The notes under the pieces: generated by a model
What the model saw: the letters and a program-made list of their open reading frames with translations, nothing else
What the model was told of the DNA's origin: nothing
The model's database searches: none
Made by a program: the position numbers and the translations under genes
NCBI GenBank assembly: GCA_013002625.1
Contig: JABDJE010000220.1
Span: 1-12,087, forward strand
Length of the DNA: 12,087 nt
Direction of reading: 5' to 3'
DNA from: Saprospiraceae bacterium
GTDB lineage: Bacteria > Bacteroidota > Bacteroidia > Chitinophagales > Saprospiraceae
In this document: piece by piece, positions 1-7,386 of the stretch
How positions within the stretch are numbered: the stretch's first letter is position 1
Layout: each line of letters starts with the position of its first letter

Positions 1-29
1 ACCTTAAAGATGTAAAACCAGAAGCATGA
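1..29 (+). CDS. Possible 3' end of an upstream gene (partial)
   Basis: One frame is open from the window edge and ends ...LKDVKPEA at a TGA that overlaps the thioesterase start codon in the arrangement ATGA (26-29). Such 4-base overlaps are typical of translationally coupled operon genes. Only nine codons are visible, so no product can be named. Another frame also ends close by (TAA at 13-15), so the choice of frame is a guess. Confidence 0.3.
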
Positions 30-880
30 TTCTGTTCACCAAGCTCTTAGAAATATTTGATTTAGAACGAATCGATACACATGTATACCAAGCCAACAAT
101 CTGGACATTGGTAGTTTTTCGGTGTATGGTGGTCAGGTACTGGCGCAATCTATACTGGCTGCATACAAAACCGTAGAGGGTAAATCCCTTAACTCGATTC
201 ATGGTTATTTTCTGTTAATGGGTGATAACAACAAACCCATTAGATATTCAGTGGATGTAGTTCGAGATGGTAGAAGTTTTTCTGTAAGACGCGTGAAAGC
301 CTGGCAAGGTGACAAGAACATCTTTATTATGGCAGCTTCTTTTCACCGGGAAGAGAATGGCTTGGAACACCAAAAAACAATGCCGAATGTTCCACAGCCT
401 AATGTACTCACCCCATTCTCTGAAATTTTTAAAGAATTCGCTGAAAAATTCCAAATAAAACCGAAAGGCTTTTACTCTGAAGATGGTCCTATTGTCTTTC
501 ATCCAATTGAGCGATATAATCCATTTAACCCTGGGAAAAAGCCGCCATTAACCCATTTATGGTTCAAACCCAATGGAATTGTACCAAAGGATGATGCATT
601 GTCGAAGGCTTTTCTGGCTTATGCATCAGACTTTTCATTGCTTATTACCGCACTATTACCACACGATGTAAGCTTTTTCAAAACGCCCATGAAAATTGCC
701 AGCCTTGATCATGCGATGTGGTTTCACAAGCCAATCAACCCGAATGACTGGCATCTTTATGTTGTAAACAGCCCATTTTCAGGCAATGCACGTGGATTTT
801 GCCAGGGCAGTATGTTCAATTCAGAAGGAGATTTAGTGGCGTCTATTGTACAAGAAGGCCTTATTCGAATTCTTGAATAG
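26..880 (+). CDS. tesB: Acyl-CoA thioesterase II (TesB family)
   Basis: Hydrolyses acyl-CoA to free fatty acid and CoA in the cytoplasm. The 284 residues match the usual TesB length (E. coli about 286) and the double-hotdog layout. The N-terminal hotdog carries the YGGQVLAQ stretch (34-41) and HGYFLLMG (59-66). The C-terminal hotdog carries YASDFSLL (199-206), SLDHAMWFHKP (226-236) and SIVQEG (273-278). By alignment from memory with E. coli TesB (D204, T228, Q278), the catalytic triad is D202, S226 and Q276. The Thr-to-Ser change keeps the hydroxyl. The start ATG at 26 gives the family's normal N-terminus. It lies just inside the window and may overlap an upstream gene. No hairpin terminator is visible after the stop. 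The family assignment is firm; the physiological substrate chain length is unknown. Confidence 0.93.
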   Translation: MILFTKLLEIFDLERIDTHVYQANNLDIGSFSVYGGQVLAQSILAAYKTVEGKSLNSIHGYFLLMGDNNKPIRYSVDVVRDGRSFSVRRVKAWQGDKNIFIMAASFHREENGLEHQKTMPNVPQPNVLTPFSEIFKEFAEKFQIKPKGFYSEDGPIVFHPIERYNPFNPGKKPPLTHLWFKPNGIVPKDDALSKAFLAYASDFSLLITALLPHDVSFFKTPMKIASLDHAMWFHKPINPNDWHLYVVNSPFSGNARGFCQGSMFNSEGDLVASIVQEGLIRILE

Positions 881-981
881 AAAAAACCAAAATTTCTAAT
901 TAAATTAATGGTCCAACCTTTTACCACTCTACTCTAAGGCCCTTTTATAGTTATAAACCATGAGTTTAATCGCCTGTGGAT

Positions 982-997
982 TAAGTGTTTACACTTA
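982..997. promoter_or_regulatory. 16-base palindrome, candidate operator of the DUF1800 operon
   Basis: TAAGTGT (982-988) and ACACTTA (991-997) are perfect inverted arms separated by TT. The palindrome ends 22 bases before the TAACTTTG motif, so it covers the region where the -33 element should be. That position suits a repressor or activator site. No hairpin function is likely because the loop would be only two bases. Assignment is by position and symmetry only. Confidence 0.35.
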
Positions 998-1019
998 GCA
1001 AATTTCGCATATAGGCTAT

Positions 1020-1027
1020 TAACTTTG
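1020..1027 (+). promoter_or_regulatory. Bacteroidota-type -7 promoter element
   Basis: TAACTTTG fits the TAnnTTTG -7 consensus recognised by the Bacteroidota primary sigma factor. It sits 41 bases before the ATG at 1069, giving a leader of roughly 35 bases. A clear TTTG or TTG at the proper -33 distance is not seen; a palindrome occupies that region instead, which could mean activator dependence. Confidence 0.45.
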
Positions 1028-1068
1028 AAAGACCACAATTCTAATTATAAAATTGAAAACGATTGCGT

Positions 1069-2865
1069 ATGGATTATAAATTCAAAACATTCGCATTATC
1101 GATATGGGCGCTCATTTTTGCGATGAGTATCCAGGCTCAGAATCAGATTATTGGAATGAGCGAAAACATTGATAATGTCACAGTTGAAACCAGTAGTCAA
1201 GCTAGTTCAACCCAAGGTATAAATACCTTAACCCAGGATGGGTTCAAACCAAACCTAAATGCCGCTTCAAGGTTTTTAGCTCAAGCAAGTCTGGGATACA
1301 GTTTTGAAGACATCGAAGAAGTTGCTGACATGGGTATTGAAGATTGGATTGATAATCAAATCGCCATGCCTAAATCCTTTAGCCTACTCGATAAAGTCAT
1401 TGAGTATCACGAATTCAGAAAAGATGGACTTGGAAATCCTGAAGCCGGATCTTCAATTCGATTCTGGGATTATGCATGGTGGCAATACCATGTAACTTCT
1501 GATGATTACCTGAGACAAAGAATTGCTTTTGCATTAAGCGAACTCATCGTGATATCAAGGTTTTCAAACTTTGGAAATGAACCCTATGCATTTGCGGACT
1601 ACTATGATATATTCATGGACCATGCCTTTGGCAATTACCGAGACATTTTGGAAGAAGTGACCTATCATGCGGCCATGGCCAGATATCTCACCTATATGAA
1701 CAACCCCAAGTCAGATACTATAGAAAACATTTATCCGGATGAAAACTATGCACGTGAATTAATGCAATTGTTTACGATCGGATTGTATGAACTTAACAAT
1801 GACGGTACTGAAAAAGTCGATACTGCGGGTGAGCTCATACCTACATATGATAATCTTGACATAGCAGAGTTTTCAAAAATATTTACGGGATTAACCTGGG
1901 GAGATCGAGATGAGTTTGGTAAGTACTGGCCGCACGATGATACAAGTTTTGTCGTACCACTTCAGATGTTTAATGAATTTCATGAGCCTGGTGTTAAAGA
2001 CCTCCTCAATGGATTTCAAGTGCCAGATCGAAACCCAGTAGATGGTATAGCAGATATAAATGATGCGCTTGACAATTTATTTAATCACCCTAACTGTGGG
2101 CCTTTTGTATGCCGCTATTTAATTCAACGGTTGGTCACATCGAACCCTAGCCCAGCTTATGTAAATCGTGTTGCAACCGTCTTTAATGATGACGGAACAG
2201 GAACAAGGGGAAATTTAGCGGCAGTGGTAAAAGCAATTCTTCTCGACCCAATAGCAAAGGCTTGTGATTCTGCGATAGATACAACCTTTGGTATGTTACG
2301 CGAACCATTTGTAAGATATTATCAGCTCAATCGAGCCTTTGATATTAATACAATGAGCGGTAATCATAGAAATGATATGTATTATGTTCAAGAATTTGTT
2401 GAGCAAAAGCCCAATACATCTCCGAGTGTATTTAACTTCTTTCAATATGATTATCAGCCGATCGGCTCAATAGAGCAAAATAATTTGTTCGCTCCTGAGT
2501 TTCAAATCACAAATTCACAAACCATAACAGGATGGATCAATGGTTTATATAGGTGGGTCGTAAACGGAAACCCTGCAGATGAATATGATTTATATAGTGG
2601 TGAACCCGATGCCTCTTATGAAGATGAAATAGGGAGTTTGGACTTGTCAGATGAAGAATTATTGGCAGATGATGCCCACTTACCGCTTTTAGTGGATAGG
2701 CTTAATCTAATCCTGGCTCAGGGAAGGTTATCGAGTTATACTGAACAAGTCATTATTGATGCGATCAAAGAGTTCAGTCAAGAAACTGCCGAAGACTTGC
2801 AGCTGCGCACGCGATTAGCAATTTATTTAGTCATGAGCTCTCCTGAGTACTTAATCAACAGATAA
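1069..2865 (+). CDS. DUF1800 domain protein, Sec-exported
   Basis: A 598-residue member of the DUF1800 family (PF08811), whose biochemical role I cannot state. A Sec signal peptide (MDYKFK, hydrophobic 8-20, likely cleavage after SIQA at 20-23) predicts export. Hallmarks follow in order: LNAASRFLAQASLGYSFEDI (63-82); the signature PDENYARELMQLFTIGLYEL (223-242); FTGLTW (272-277); FNEFHEPG (301-308); the HPNCGPFVCRYLIQRLV core (340-356); PSVFNFFQYDY (452-462); and the terminal LAIYLVMSSPEYL (583-595). The frame also allows TTG at 1063, but ATG at 1069 starts directly with a normal signal peptide and is preferred. The stop lies four bases before the DUF1501 start, which indicates co-transcription. 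DUF1800 and DUF1501 genes are a recurrent neighbouring pair in Bacteroidota and other phyla, so a shared function is expected. The gene is intact. Confidence 0.9.
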   Translation: MDYKFKTFALSIWALIFAMSIQAQNQIIGMSENIDNVTVETSSQASSTQGINTLTQDGFKPNLNAASRFLAQASLGYSFEDIEEVADMGIEDWIDNQIAMPKSFSLLDKVIEYHEFRKDGLGNPEAGSSIRFWDYAWWQYHVTSDDYLRQRIAFALSELIVISRFSNFGNEPYAFADYYDIFMDHAFGNYRDILEEVTYHAAMARYLTYMNNPKSDTIENIYPDENYARELMQLFTIGLYELNNDGTEKVDTAGELIPTYDNLDIAEFSKIFTGLTWGDRDEFGKYWPHDDTSFVVPLQMFNEFHEPGVKDLLNGFQVPDRNPVDGIADINDALDNLFNHPNCGPFVCRYLIQRLVTSNPSPAYVNRVATVFNDDGTGTRGNLAAVVKAILLDPIAKACDSAIDTTFGMLREPFVRYYQLNRAFDINTMSGNHRNDMYYVQEFVEQKPNTSPSVFNFFQYDYQPIGSIEQNNLFAPEFQITNSQTITGWINGLYRWVVNGNPADEYDLYSGEPDASYEDEIGSLDLSDEELLADDAHLPLLVDRLNLILAQGRLSSYTEQVIIDAIKEFSQETAEDLQLRTRLAIYLVMSSPEYLINR

Positions 2866-2869
2866 AATT

Positions 2870-4330
2870 ATGGTAAAGAAACGACGACATATATCACGAA
2901 GAAAATTTTTAGGTGAAGCGAGTTGTGCCGCTCTTGGTTCTACTGCATTCCTTAATTCAGTCTTAAATCTGGGCGCGATTAATACTTTGGCAGCAAGGCC
3001 TCATATTATTGGATCGCCATCAGATTATAAAGCTATGGTTTGCATCTTACTTGCAGGCGGTGCTGATACACACAATGTTTTAATTCCAACAGAAACTTCA
3101 GAATATGATGCATATCAGGCAACGAGGAGTGACCTTGCGCTTGATATAAATGCAAATCCACCTGAAATTCTTGATCTGGATTATGATGATAACGGATTAA
3201 CTTATGGCGTTCATGCCGGCATGCCTGATGTAAGGGATATGTTTGATGAAGGTGATCTATCATTCTTGGCCAATGTGGGCACCTTAATTGAACCGATTGA
3301 TGATTATAATGATTATGAAAACGGTGGAAAACAAATCCCACTCGGGCTTTACTCACATAGCGATCAAATAATGCAATGGCAGACCTCAGTACCACAGAGT
3401 CGATCTGCTGTAGGCGTGGGTGGTCGAATGGCTGATTTACTTCATGCTATGAATTCAATTGATGGCATTTCTATGAATATTTCACTCGATGGAAAAAATA
3501 GATTTCAATCGGGTAATTCAATCGTCGAGTATGCTATAAATAATGACACCTCTGCTCAAAATATTGGATTTGATGGATTCCCTAGCTGGTGGAGTAATAG
3601 TGGGTTTTTAAATATGACCAAGGACAGCTCAATCAACAGCATGGTCAACCATTCTTACGCGAATTTATTTCAAAAGACATTTGGTGAATTAGGGGATCAA
3701 ACCATAGAAAGTACTGAGATTTTTAAGACGGCACTAGCTAATGTTGTCCCTCTGAATACGACATTCCAAACGACTGGATTATCACAGGATTTGAAAAAAA
3801 TTGCAGAGGTAATGAGTGTTCGATCTCACCTTGGATCTTGTCGCCAAATCTTCTTCACAACCTTTGGTGGTTGGGATCATCATGACGATGTTATAAATAA
3901 TCAAAATGCTATGTTGCCAATATTAAATGACGCATTACATTCATTTAATGAAGCGATGAAGGAACTAGGCATACATGACAAAGTGATCACATTTACAATT
4001 TCAGATTTTGCCAGAACATTAACTTCTAACGGAAATGGATCAGATCATGCCTGGGGTGGCAATCAAATGATAATGGGCGGTCCGATTACAGGTCAGGAAA
4101 TCTACGGTACATACCCTACACTAAACTTGACCAACCCACTCAATGTATCTGATCGAGGTCGATATATACCTACAACTTCGGTTGATGAGTTCTATGCAGA
4201 AGTTGCCCTGTGGTTTGGTGTATCACCTAATGACCTCGATTATGTATTGCCTAACCTGTGTAATTTCTATTCAACGAGTGGCTGCCCTGCCGCACCACCC
4301 GCCAATTATATGCCAATTGGAATGTTTTAA
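2870..4330 (+). CDS. DUF1501 family protein, Tat-exported, alkaline-phosphatase-like fold
   Basis: A 486-residue DUF1501 protein (PF07394, in the alkaline phosphatase/sulfatase-like superfamily). The N-terminus has a twin-arginine signal, SRRKFLG (9-15), followed by a hydrophobic stretch to about residue 33 and AAR at 41-43. It is therefore expected to be exported folded, possibly with cofactor. Superfamily-type motifs are GGADTHN (63-69), YGVHAGMPDV (112-121), YSHSDQIMQWQ (161-171), GGWDHHDD (333-340), TISDFARTLTSNGNGSDHAWGG (376-397, with D379, D392 and H393), and RGRYIPTTSVDEFYAEVALW (429-448). D66, D336, H338, D379, D392 and H393 are the likely metal ligands, by analogy only. The substrate is unknown; phosphatase, sulfatase or a non-enzymatic role are all possible. 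It is translated four bases after DUF1800 and 20 bases before the PA14 protein. Confidence 0.9.
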   Translation: MVKKRRHISRRKFLGEASCAALGSTAFLNSVLNLGAINTLAARPHIIGSPSDYKAMVCILLAGGADTHNVLIPTETSEYDAYQATRSDLALDINANPPEILDLDYDDNGLTYGVHAGMPDVRDMFDEGDLSFLANVGTLIEPIDDYNDYENGGKQIPLGLYSHSDQIMQWQTSVPQSRSAVGVGGRMADLLHAMNSIDGISMNISLDGKNRFQSGNSIVEYAINNDTSAQNIGFDGFPSWWSNSGFLNMTKDSSINSMVNHSYANLFQKTFGELGDQTIESTEIFKTALANVVPLNTTFQTTGLSQDLKKIAEVMSVRSHLGSCRQIFFTTFGGWDHHDDVINNQNAMLPILNDALHSFNEAMKELGIHDKVITFTISDFARTLTSNGNGSDHAWGGNQMIMGGPITGQEIYGTYPTLNLTNPLNVSDRGRYIPTTSVDEFYAEVALWFGVSPNDLDYVLPNLCNFYSTSGCPAAPPANYMPIGMF

Positions 4331-4350
4331 TAACCCTAAATGATAGCAAG

Positions 4351-6717
4351 ATGAAGTATATAATAACACTTATAATCACATTAAGCCATATCATTTGTCT
4401 CAACGCACAAATATGTGTTGGAACGCAGGGTCAATTGGAATGGCAAGTTTGGAGAGAACTTCCTGATAACGAACTGGGTGAAATTTACGCTGAAGAATCC
4501 TTTCCCCTAAGTCCGGATGTTACACAGACCTTATATAGTACAGCAAGTCCAAATAATTTTGATAACATGATGGCTGGAAGAATTGCCGGGTTCATTAGTG
4601 TTCCCCAAGCAGATTCTATCATATTCAATGTTACAGGAGATGATATCGTTAGGTTTTATCTCAGTACAGATGACAATCCCGACAACGCAGAGCTCAGGGC
4701 TTATATGAATGGCTGGTCTAACGAAACCGAACATGATAAATATCCTGAACAGACATCTGATTCAATTTGGTTCGAGGCCGACACATATTATTATTTTGAG
4801 TTGATTTACGTTGAAGGCGGAGGTGGCGATTATGTCAATCTTTGGTGGAAAACTGATAATGTTGATATCAGTGCCTGGAATATTATTACCGCCGGTTATT
4901 TAAATGGCATAGATTGTCTTCCTGCAGCTTGTCCGGAAAGAGGAACAGCATGCGATGATGGAGATGCAACAACTATCGATGATATGGAGGATGGATTCTG
5001 CAATTGTATTGGTAGAAAAGATAATCCCAACACCTGCATCGGTGAACGCGGTTATGTAGAAATGTTCTCTTACGACAATATACCGGGATCTACATTGAAC
5101 GATCTATATGAAGATCCTGACTTCCCGGCCATGCCAGACAGGAGTGCCCGATTAGATATTTTTGGCATACCTTACTCGAATGAAAATGACAGCACCGGCA
5201 CCTTGTTACAAGGTTATTTAAGTGTACCTGTAACCGGAAATTATAAATTCAACGTTACCGGAAATAATGAAACCATCTTTTTTCTGAGTTCGGATGAAGA
5301 TCCTGCTAACAAACAAGCACATCAGATTTTTGTGGTAGGCAGTACAGATCCTACAGAGCATGATAAATATATTTTCCAAAGTACATCCAATATAAACCTG
5401 GTTGCCGGACAATACTATTATGTAGAATTGAATCATAAAGAAAGTTCTTATTCTGAGCACTTTAGTATATTCTGGCAGACGCCATTTACTCAGGATGAAA
5501 CATGGAAACGTGTGCCTGACTTTTATTTTTACGAATATGATTGCACCTTGGCATGCATCCCACAAGGGACACCATGTGACGACGGTAACCCATACACCAA
5601 TAATGATGTATACGACAATAATTGCGAATGTATAGGAACACCTTGCTCAGGGTCCAATTGCAATGATCCGGTAGCGAGCTATACACCGTATGCAAAATGT
5701 GGATTAACCGATCAATTGGATAATATTCAGACTGGAAGTTGGTTAAGCTGTAATAGATCTGATAATCCAAATCCATCAAGAGATACAACACATTGGATCA
5801 AGTATGACTTAGGGCAATCTTATTATTTATTGACAAGTCACGTCTGGAATTACAATGAAAGTGGGCAAACTCAACAGGGTTTTGAAAGCGTAGCTGTTGA
5901 TTATTCTATCGATGGCACAACATGGACACAATTGGGCATTTTCAATTGGAATCTAGCAAATGGTGGAGAAGAGTATTCGGGCTTTATCGGACCAAACTTT
6001 GGAGGTGTTATTGCCCAATATGTATTGATTACTTCTCTTGATGATCCAAACGGAGAACCATGTAGAGGTTTTGGTAAGATGACCTTTACTACTTCTGGTT
6101 GTACTACCATAGGACAATCATGCGACGATGGTAATCCTCTTACTCAAAACGATAGTATAGCGGCAGACTGTATATGTATTGGAGAAATGATCCAACTTAA
6201 TGATTGTCTTGTTGATAATTTAACTTTAGGAGACACCTTGTTACCAGAGAACAATTACAGTGCGACGTTTACAATTAACTCTGAAAATATACTTGAATCG
6301 AACAGTGATATTAAATTTATTGCTGGAGAAGAAATAGACTTGCTGCCTGGGTTTGAAACACCAATTTCTACAGAGTTTCTATCCATGATTCAACCTTGTG
6401 CAAACGGCGGCAATAACGAACCCGTTGAACAATTAAAAGACTTGGATGAAGAGCAGAAACGGGATTACTTGCAGGTGATCACAGTTGCAGATTCAGATCA
6501 ACAAATAATTGAATTCTTACTGGATAAAGCCGGTAATGTTCATATTGAAATACTTGATAATTCTGGCAAGGTCCTATACACGATTATAAATACAGACTAT
6601 CGGAACAAAGGGTACTTCACCAAACGATTACGTACGAAAAAACTGGAAGCGGGTGTATACCAGGTGGTATATAAAGCCAAAGGCATTCATGAGATTGAAA
6701 AAATGGTTGTGTTATAA
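4351..6717 (+). CDS. Secreted T9SS protein with two PA14 domains and a discoidin-like domain
   Basis: A 788-residue cell-surface protein. The order is: signal peptide (1-19, cleavage near LNA/Q); PA14-like domain 1 (about 29-185, with YYFELIYVEGGGGDYVNLWW at 147-166); Cys-rich linker 1 (201-221); PA14-like domain 2 (about 232-396, with YYYVELNHKE at 355-364); linker 2 (409-429); discoidin/F5-8C-like domain (about 438-584, with HWIKYDLGQSYYL at 481-493); linker 3 (591-611); a short module ending in IKFIAGEEIDLLPGFET (654-670); and a type A T9SS sorting domain (about 705-788, with VHIEILDNSGKVLY at 730-743 and LEAGVYQVVY at 765-774). PA14 and discoidin domains usually bind carbohydrate. No catalytic domain is seen, so an adhesive or substrate-capturing role is inferred. 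It is the last gene of the operon, 20 bases after DUF1501, and a terminator follows. Confidence 0.85.
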   Translation: MKYIITLIITLSHIICLNAQICVGTQGQLEWQVWRELPDNELGEIYAEESFPLSPDVTQTLYSTASPNNFDNMMAGRIAGFISVPQADSIIFNVTGDDIVRFYLSTDDNPDNAELRAYMNGWSNETEHDKYPEQTSDSIWFEADTYYYFELIYVEGGGGDYVNLWWKTDNVDISAWNIITAGYLNGIDCLPAACPERGTACDDGDATTIDDMEDGFCNCIGRKDNPNTCIGERGYVEMFSYDNIPGSTLNDLYEDPDFPAMPDRSARLDIFGIPYSNENDSTGTLLQGYLSVPVTGNYKFNVTGNNETIFFLSSDEDPANKQAHQIFVVGSTDPTEHDKYIFQSTSNINLVAGQYYYVELNHKESSYSEHFSIFWQTPFTQDETWKRVPDFYFYEYDCTLACIPQGTPCDDGNPYTNNDVYDNNCECIGTPCSGSNCNDPVASYTPYAKCGLTDQLDNIQTGSWLSCNRSDNPNPSRDTTHWIKYDLGQSYYLLTSHVWNYNESGQTQQGFESVAVDYSIDGTTWTQLGIFNWNLANGGEEYSGFIGPNFGGVIAQYVLITSLDDPNGEPCRGFGKMTFTTSGCTTIGQSCDDGNPLTQNDSIAADCICIGEMIQLNDCLVDNLTLGDTLLPENNYSATFTINSENILESNSDIKFIAGEEIDLLPGFETPISTEFLSMIQPCANGGNNEPVEQLKDLDEEQKRDYLQVITVADSDQQIIEFLLDKAGNVHIEILDNSGKVLYTIINTDYRNKGYFTKRLRTKKLEAGVYQVVYKAKGIHEIEKMVVL
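4951..5013 (+). repeat. Asp/Cys-rich linker copy 1
   Basis: Encodes residues 201-221 of the PA14 protein with the spacing C-DDGD-x2-T-x2-D-x5-C-x-C-I-G (Cys at 201, 217 and 219). It joins PA14 domains 1 and 2. Confidence 0.75.
5575..5637 (+). repeat. Asp/Cys-rich linker copy 2
   Basis: Encodes residues 409-429 with exactly the same spacing (Cys at 409, 425 and 427; CDDGNPYTNND at 409-419). It joins PA14 domain 2 to the discoidin-like domain. Confidence 0.75.
6121..6183 (+). repeat. Asp/Cys-rich linker copy 3
   Basis: Encodes residues 591-611, again C-x15-C-x-C (Cys at 591, 607 and 609; CDDGNPLTQND at 591-601). It separates the discoidin-like domain from the C-terminal LLPGF module and sorting domain. 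Confidence 0.75.
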
Positions 6718-6742
6718 TCCAAGTACTGGTTTGCAGTCATTT

Positions 6743-6776
6743 AAAAGCAATGCAATTTACTTGCATTGCTTTTTTT
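6743..6776 (+). terminator. Intrinsic terminator of the DUF1800 operon
   Basis: The left arm 6743-6755 (AAAAGCAATGCAA) pairs perfectly with 6761-6773 (TTGCATTGCTTTT) around the five-base loop TTTAC. The T-run continues to 6776. A 13-pair stem running into a T-tract 26 bases after the stop codon is a convincing rho-independent terminator. It separates the surface-protein operon from the lipoprotein gene. Confidence 0.9.
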
Positions 6777-6833
6777 ATACTAAGCAGTCAAGATAAACTG
6801 TTATACATAAAAGCATGTCTATAAGGTGATAAT

Positions 6834-6841
6834 TACATTTC
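6834..6841 (+). promoter_or_regulatory. Weak candidate -7 element for the metallopeptidase gene
   Basis: TACATTTC differs from TAnnTTTG at one base and lies 27 bases before the ATG at 6869, downstream of the preceding operon's terminator. A promoter must exist in 6777-6868, but this exact choice is weakly supported. Confidence 0.25.
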
Positions 6842-6868
6842 AAATTCAACCACTAAAAAATATTTGTT

Positions 6869-7360
6869 ATGAAATTATCAACCCTCATTTTTCTCTTATC
6901 GATTCTGATTATTGGAGCATGTGAAACCAGCACTTTTAACGATACAGCGGAACAGGGAATTTATCCTGAAGTTGATCAGTCTCTATGGATATATTTTGAG
7001 CGATTCGAAGATGAAGCTGCTAAACGCGGAATCCCAATAAACCTGAAAACATTAGGTATAACAGGCGTAGTTGAAAATATCCAAGAAACCAACGTTGCAG
7101 GCACCTGTCAATATGGTCAACACATTGCACATGTTACAATTGATCTTAACTTCTGGCAGTCGAGTTCTTTTTACAATCGCGAGTTTGTAGTATTTCATGA
7201 ATTGGGACATTGTGCATTAAAACTTAATCATAATGACCTGGCTTTCACAAATGGAATTTGTAAAAGCATCATGCACAGCGGACTTACGAATTGCAGAACG
7301 GCCTACAATATTGAAAACAGAGATTATTATCTGGATGAATTATTCGGAATAATTCAATAA
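6869..7360 (+). CDS. Putative zinc metallopeptidase lipoprotein
   Basis: A 163-residue lipoprotein. Residues 1-18 form a type II signal with lipobox IIGAC, and Cys18 becomes the lipidated N-terminus, placing the protein in the periplasm or on the outer membrane. The body contains HELGH (110-114), the zinc-binding and catalytic HExxH, with a further His at 121 and a KSIMHSG segment (132-138) that resembles a metzincin Met-turn. The third His is seven residues after the second (HExxH-x6-H), one more than in the classic HExxHxxGxxH. C80, C114, C131 and C142 could form disulphides after export. Small HELGHC lipoproteins of this type are, from memory, common in Bacteroidota without a defined substrate. 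Peptidase activity is inferred from the motif. The HupE-like gene follows after 26 bases, suggesting co-transcription. Confidence 0.75.
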   Translation: MKLSTLIFLLSILIIGACETSTFNDTAEQGIYPEVDQSLWIYFERFEDEAAKRGIPINLKTLGITGVVENIQETNVAGTCQYGQHIAHVTIDLNFWQSSSFYNREFVVFHELGHCALKLNHNDLAFTNGICKSIMHSGLTNCRTAYNIENRDYYLDELFGIIQ

Positions 7361-7386
7361 GTTTCGATTTTTGTAGAAATTATAAA

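Noticed and set aside
881..981. Intrinsic terminator after the thioesterase gene
   Set aside because: No stem of useful length followed by a T-run is visible; the only symmetric element in the gap (982-997) has a two-base loop and no T-tract.
1063..1068. TTG start codon two codons before the DUF1800 ATG
   Set aside because: The ATG at 1069 gives a standard signal peptide and a more common start codon; the TTG adds only two residues and no visible ribosome-binding signal.
3033..3395. 120-residue minus-strand open frame inside the DUF1501 gene
   Set aside because: It lies wholly within a gene with strong family motifs; its translation is His/Gln-rich with no recognisable domain and looks like an antisense shadow.
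5218..5791. Two overlapping minus-strand open frames inside the PA14/discoidin gene
   Set aside because: They overlap each other and coding sequence with clear domains; no signal, domain or start context supports them.
7366..7373. GATTTTTG as a private promoter of the HupE-like gene
   Set aside because: One mismatch to TAnnTTTG, and it would put the transcription start within a few bases of the ATG at 7387; co-transcription with the lipoprotein gene is simpler.
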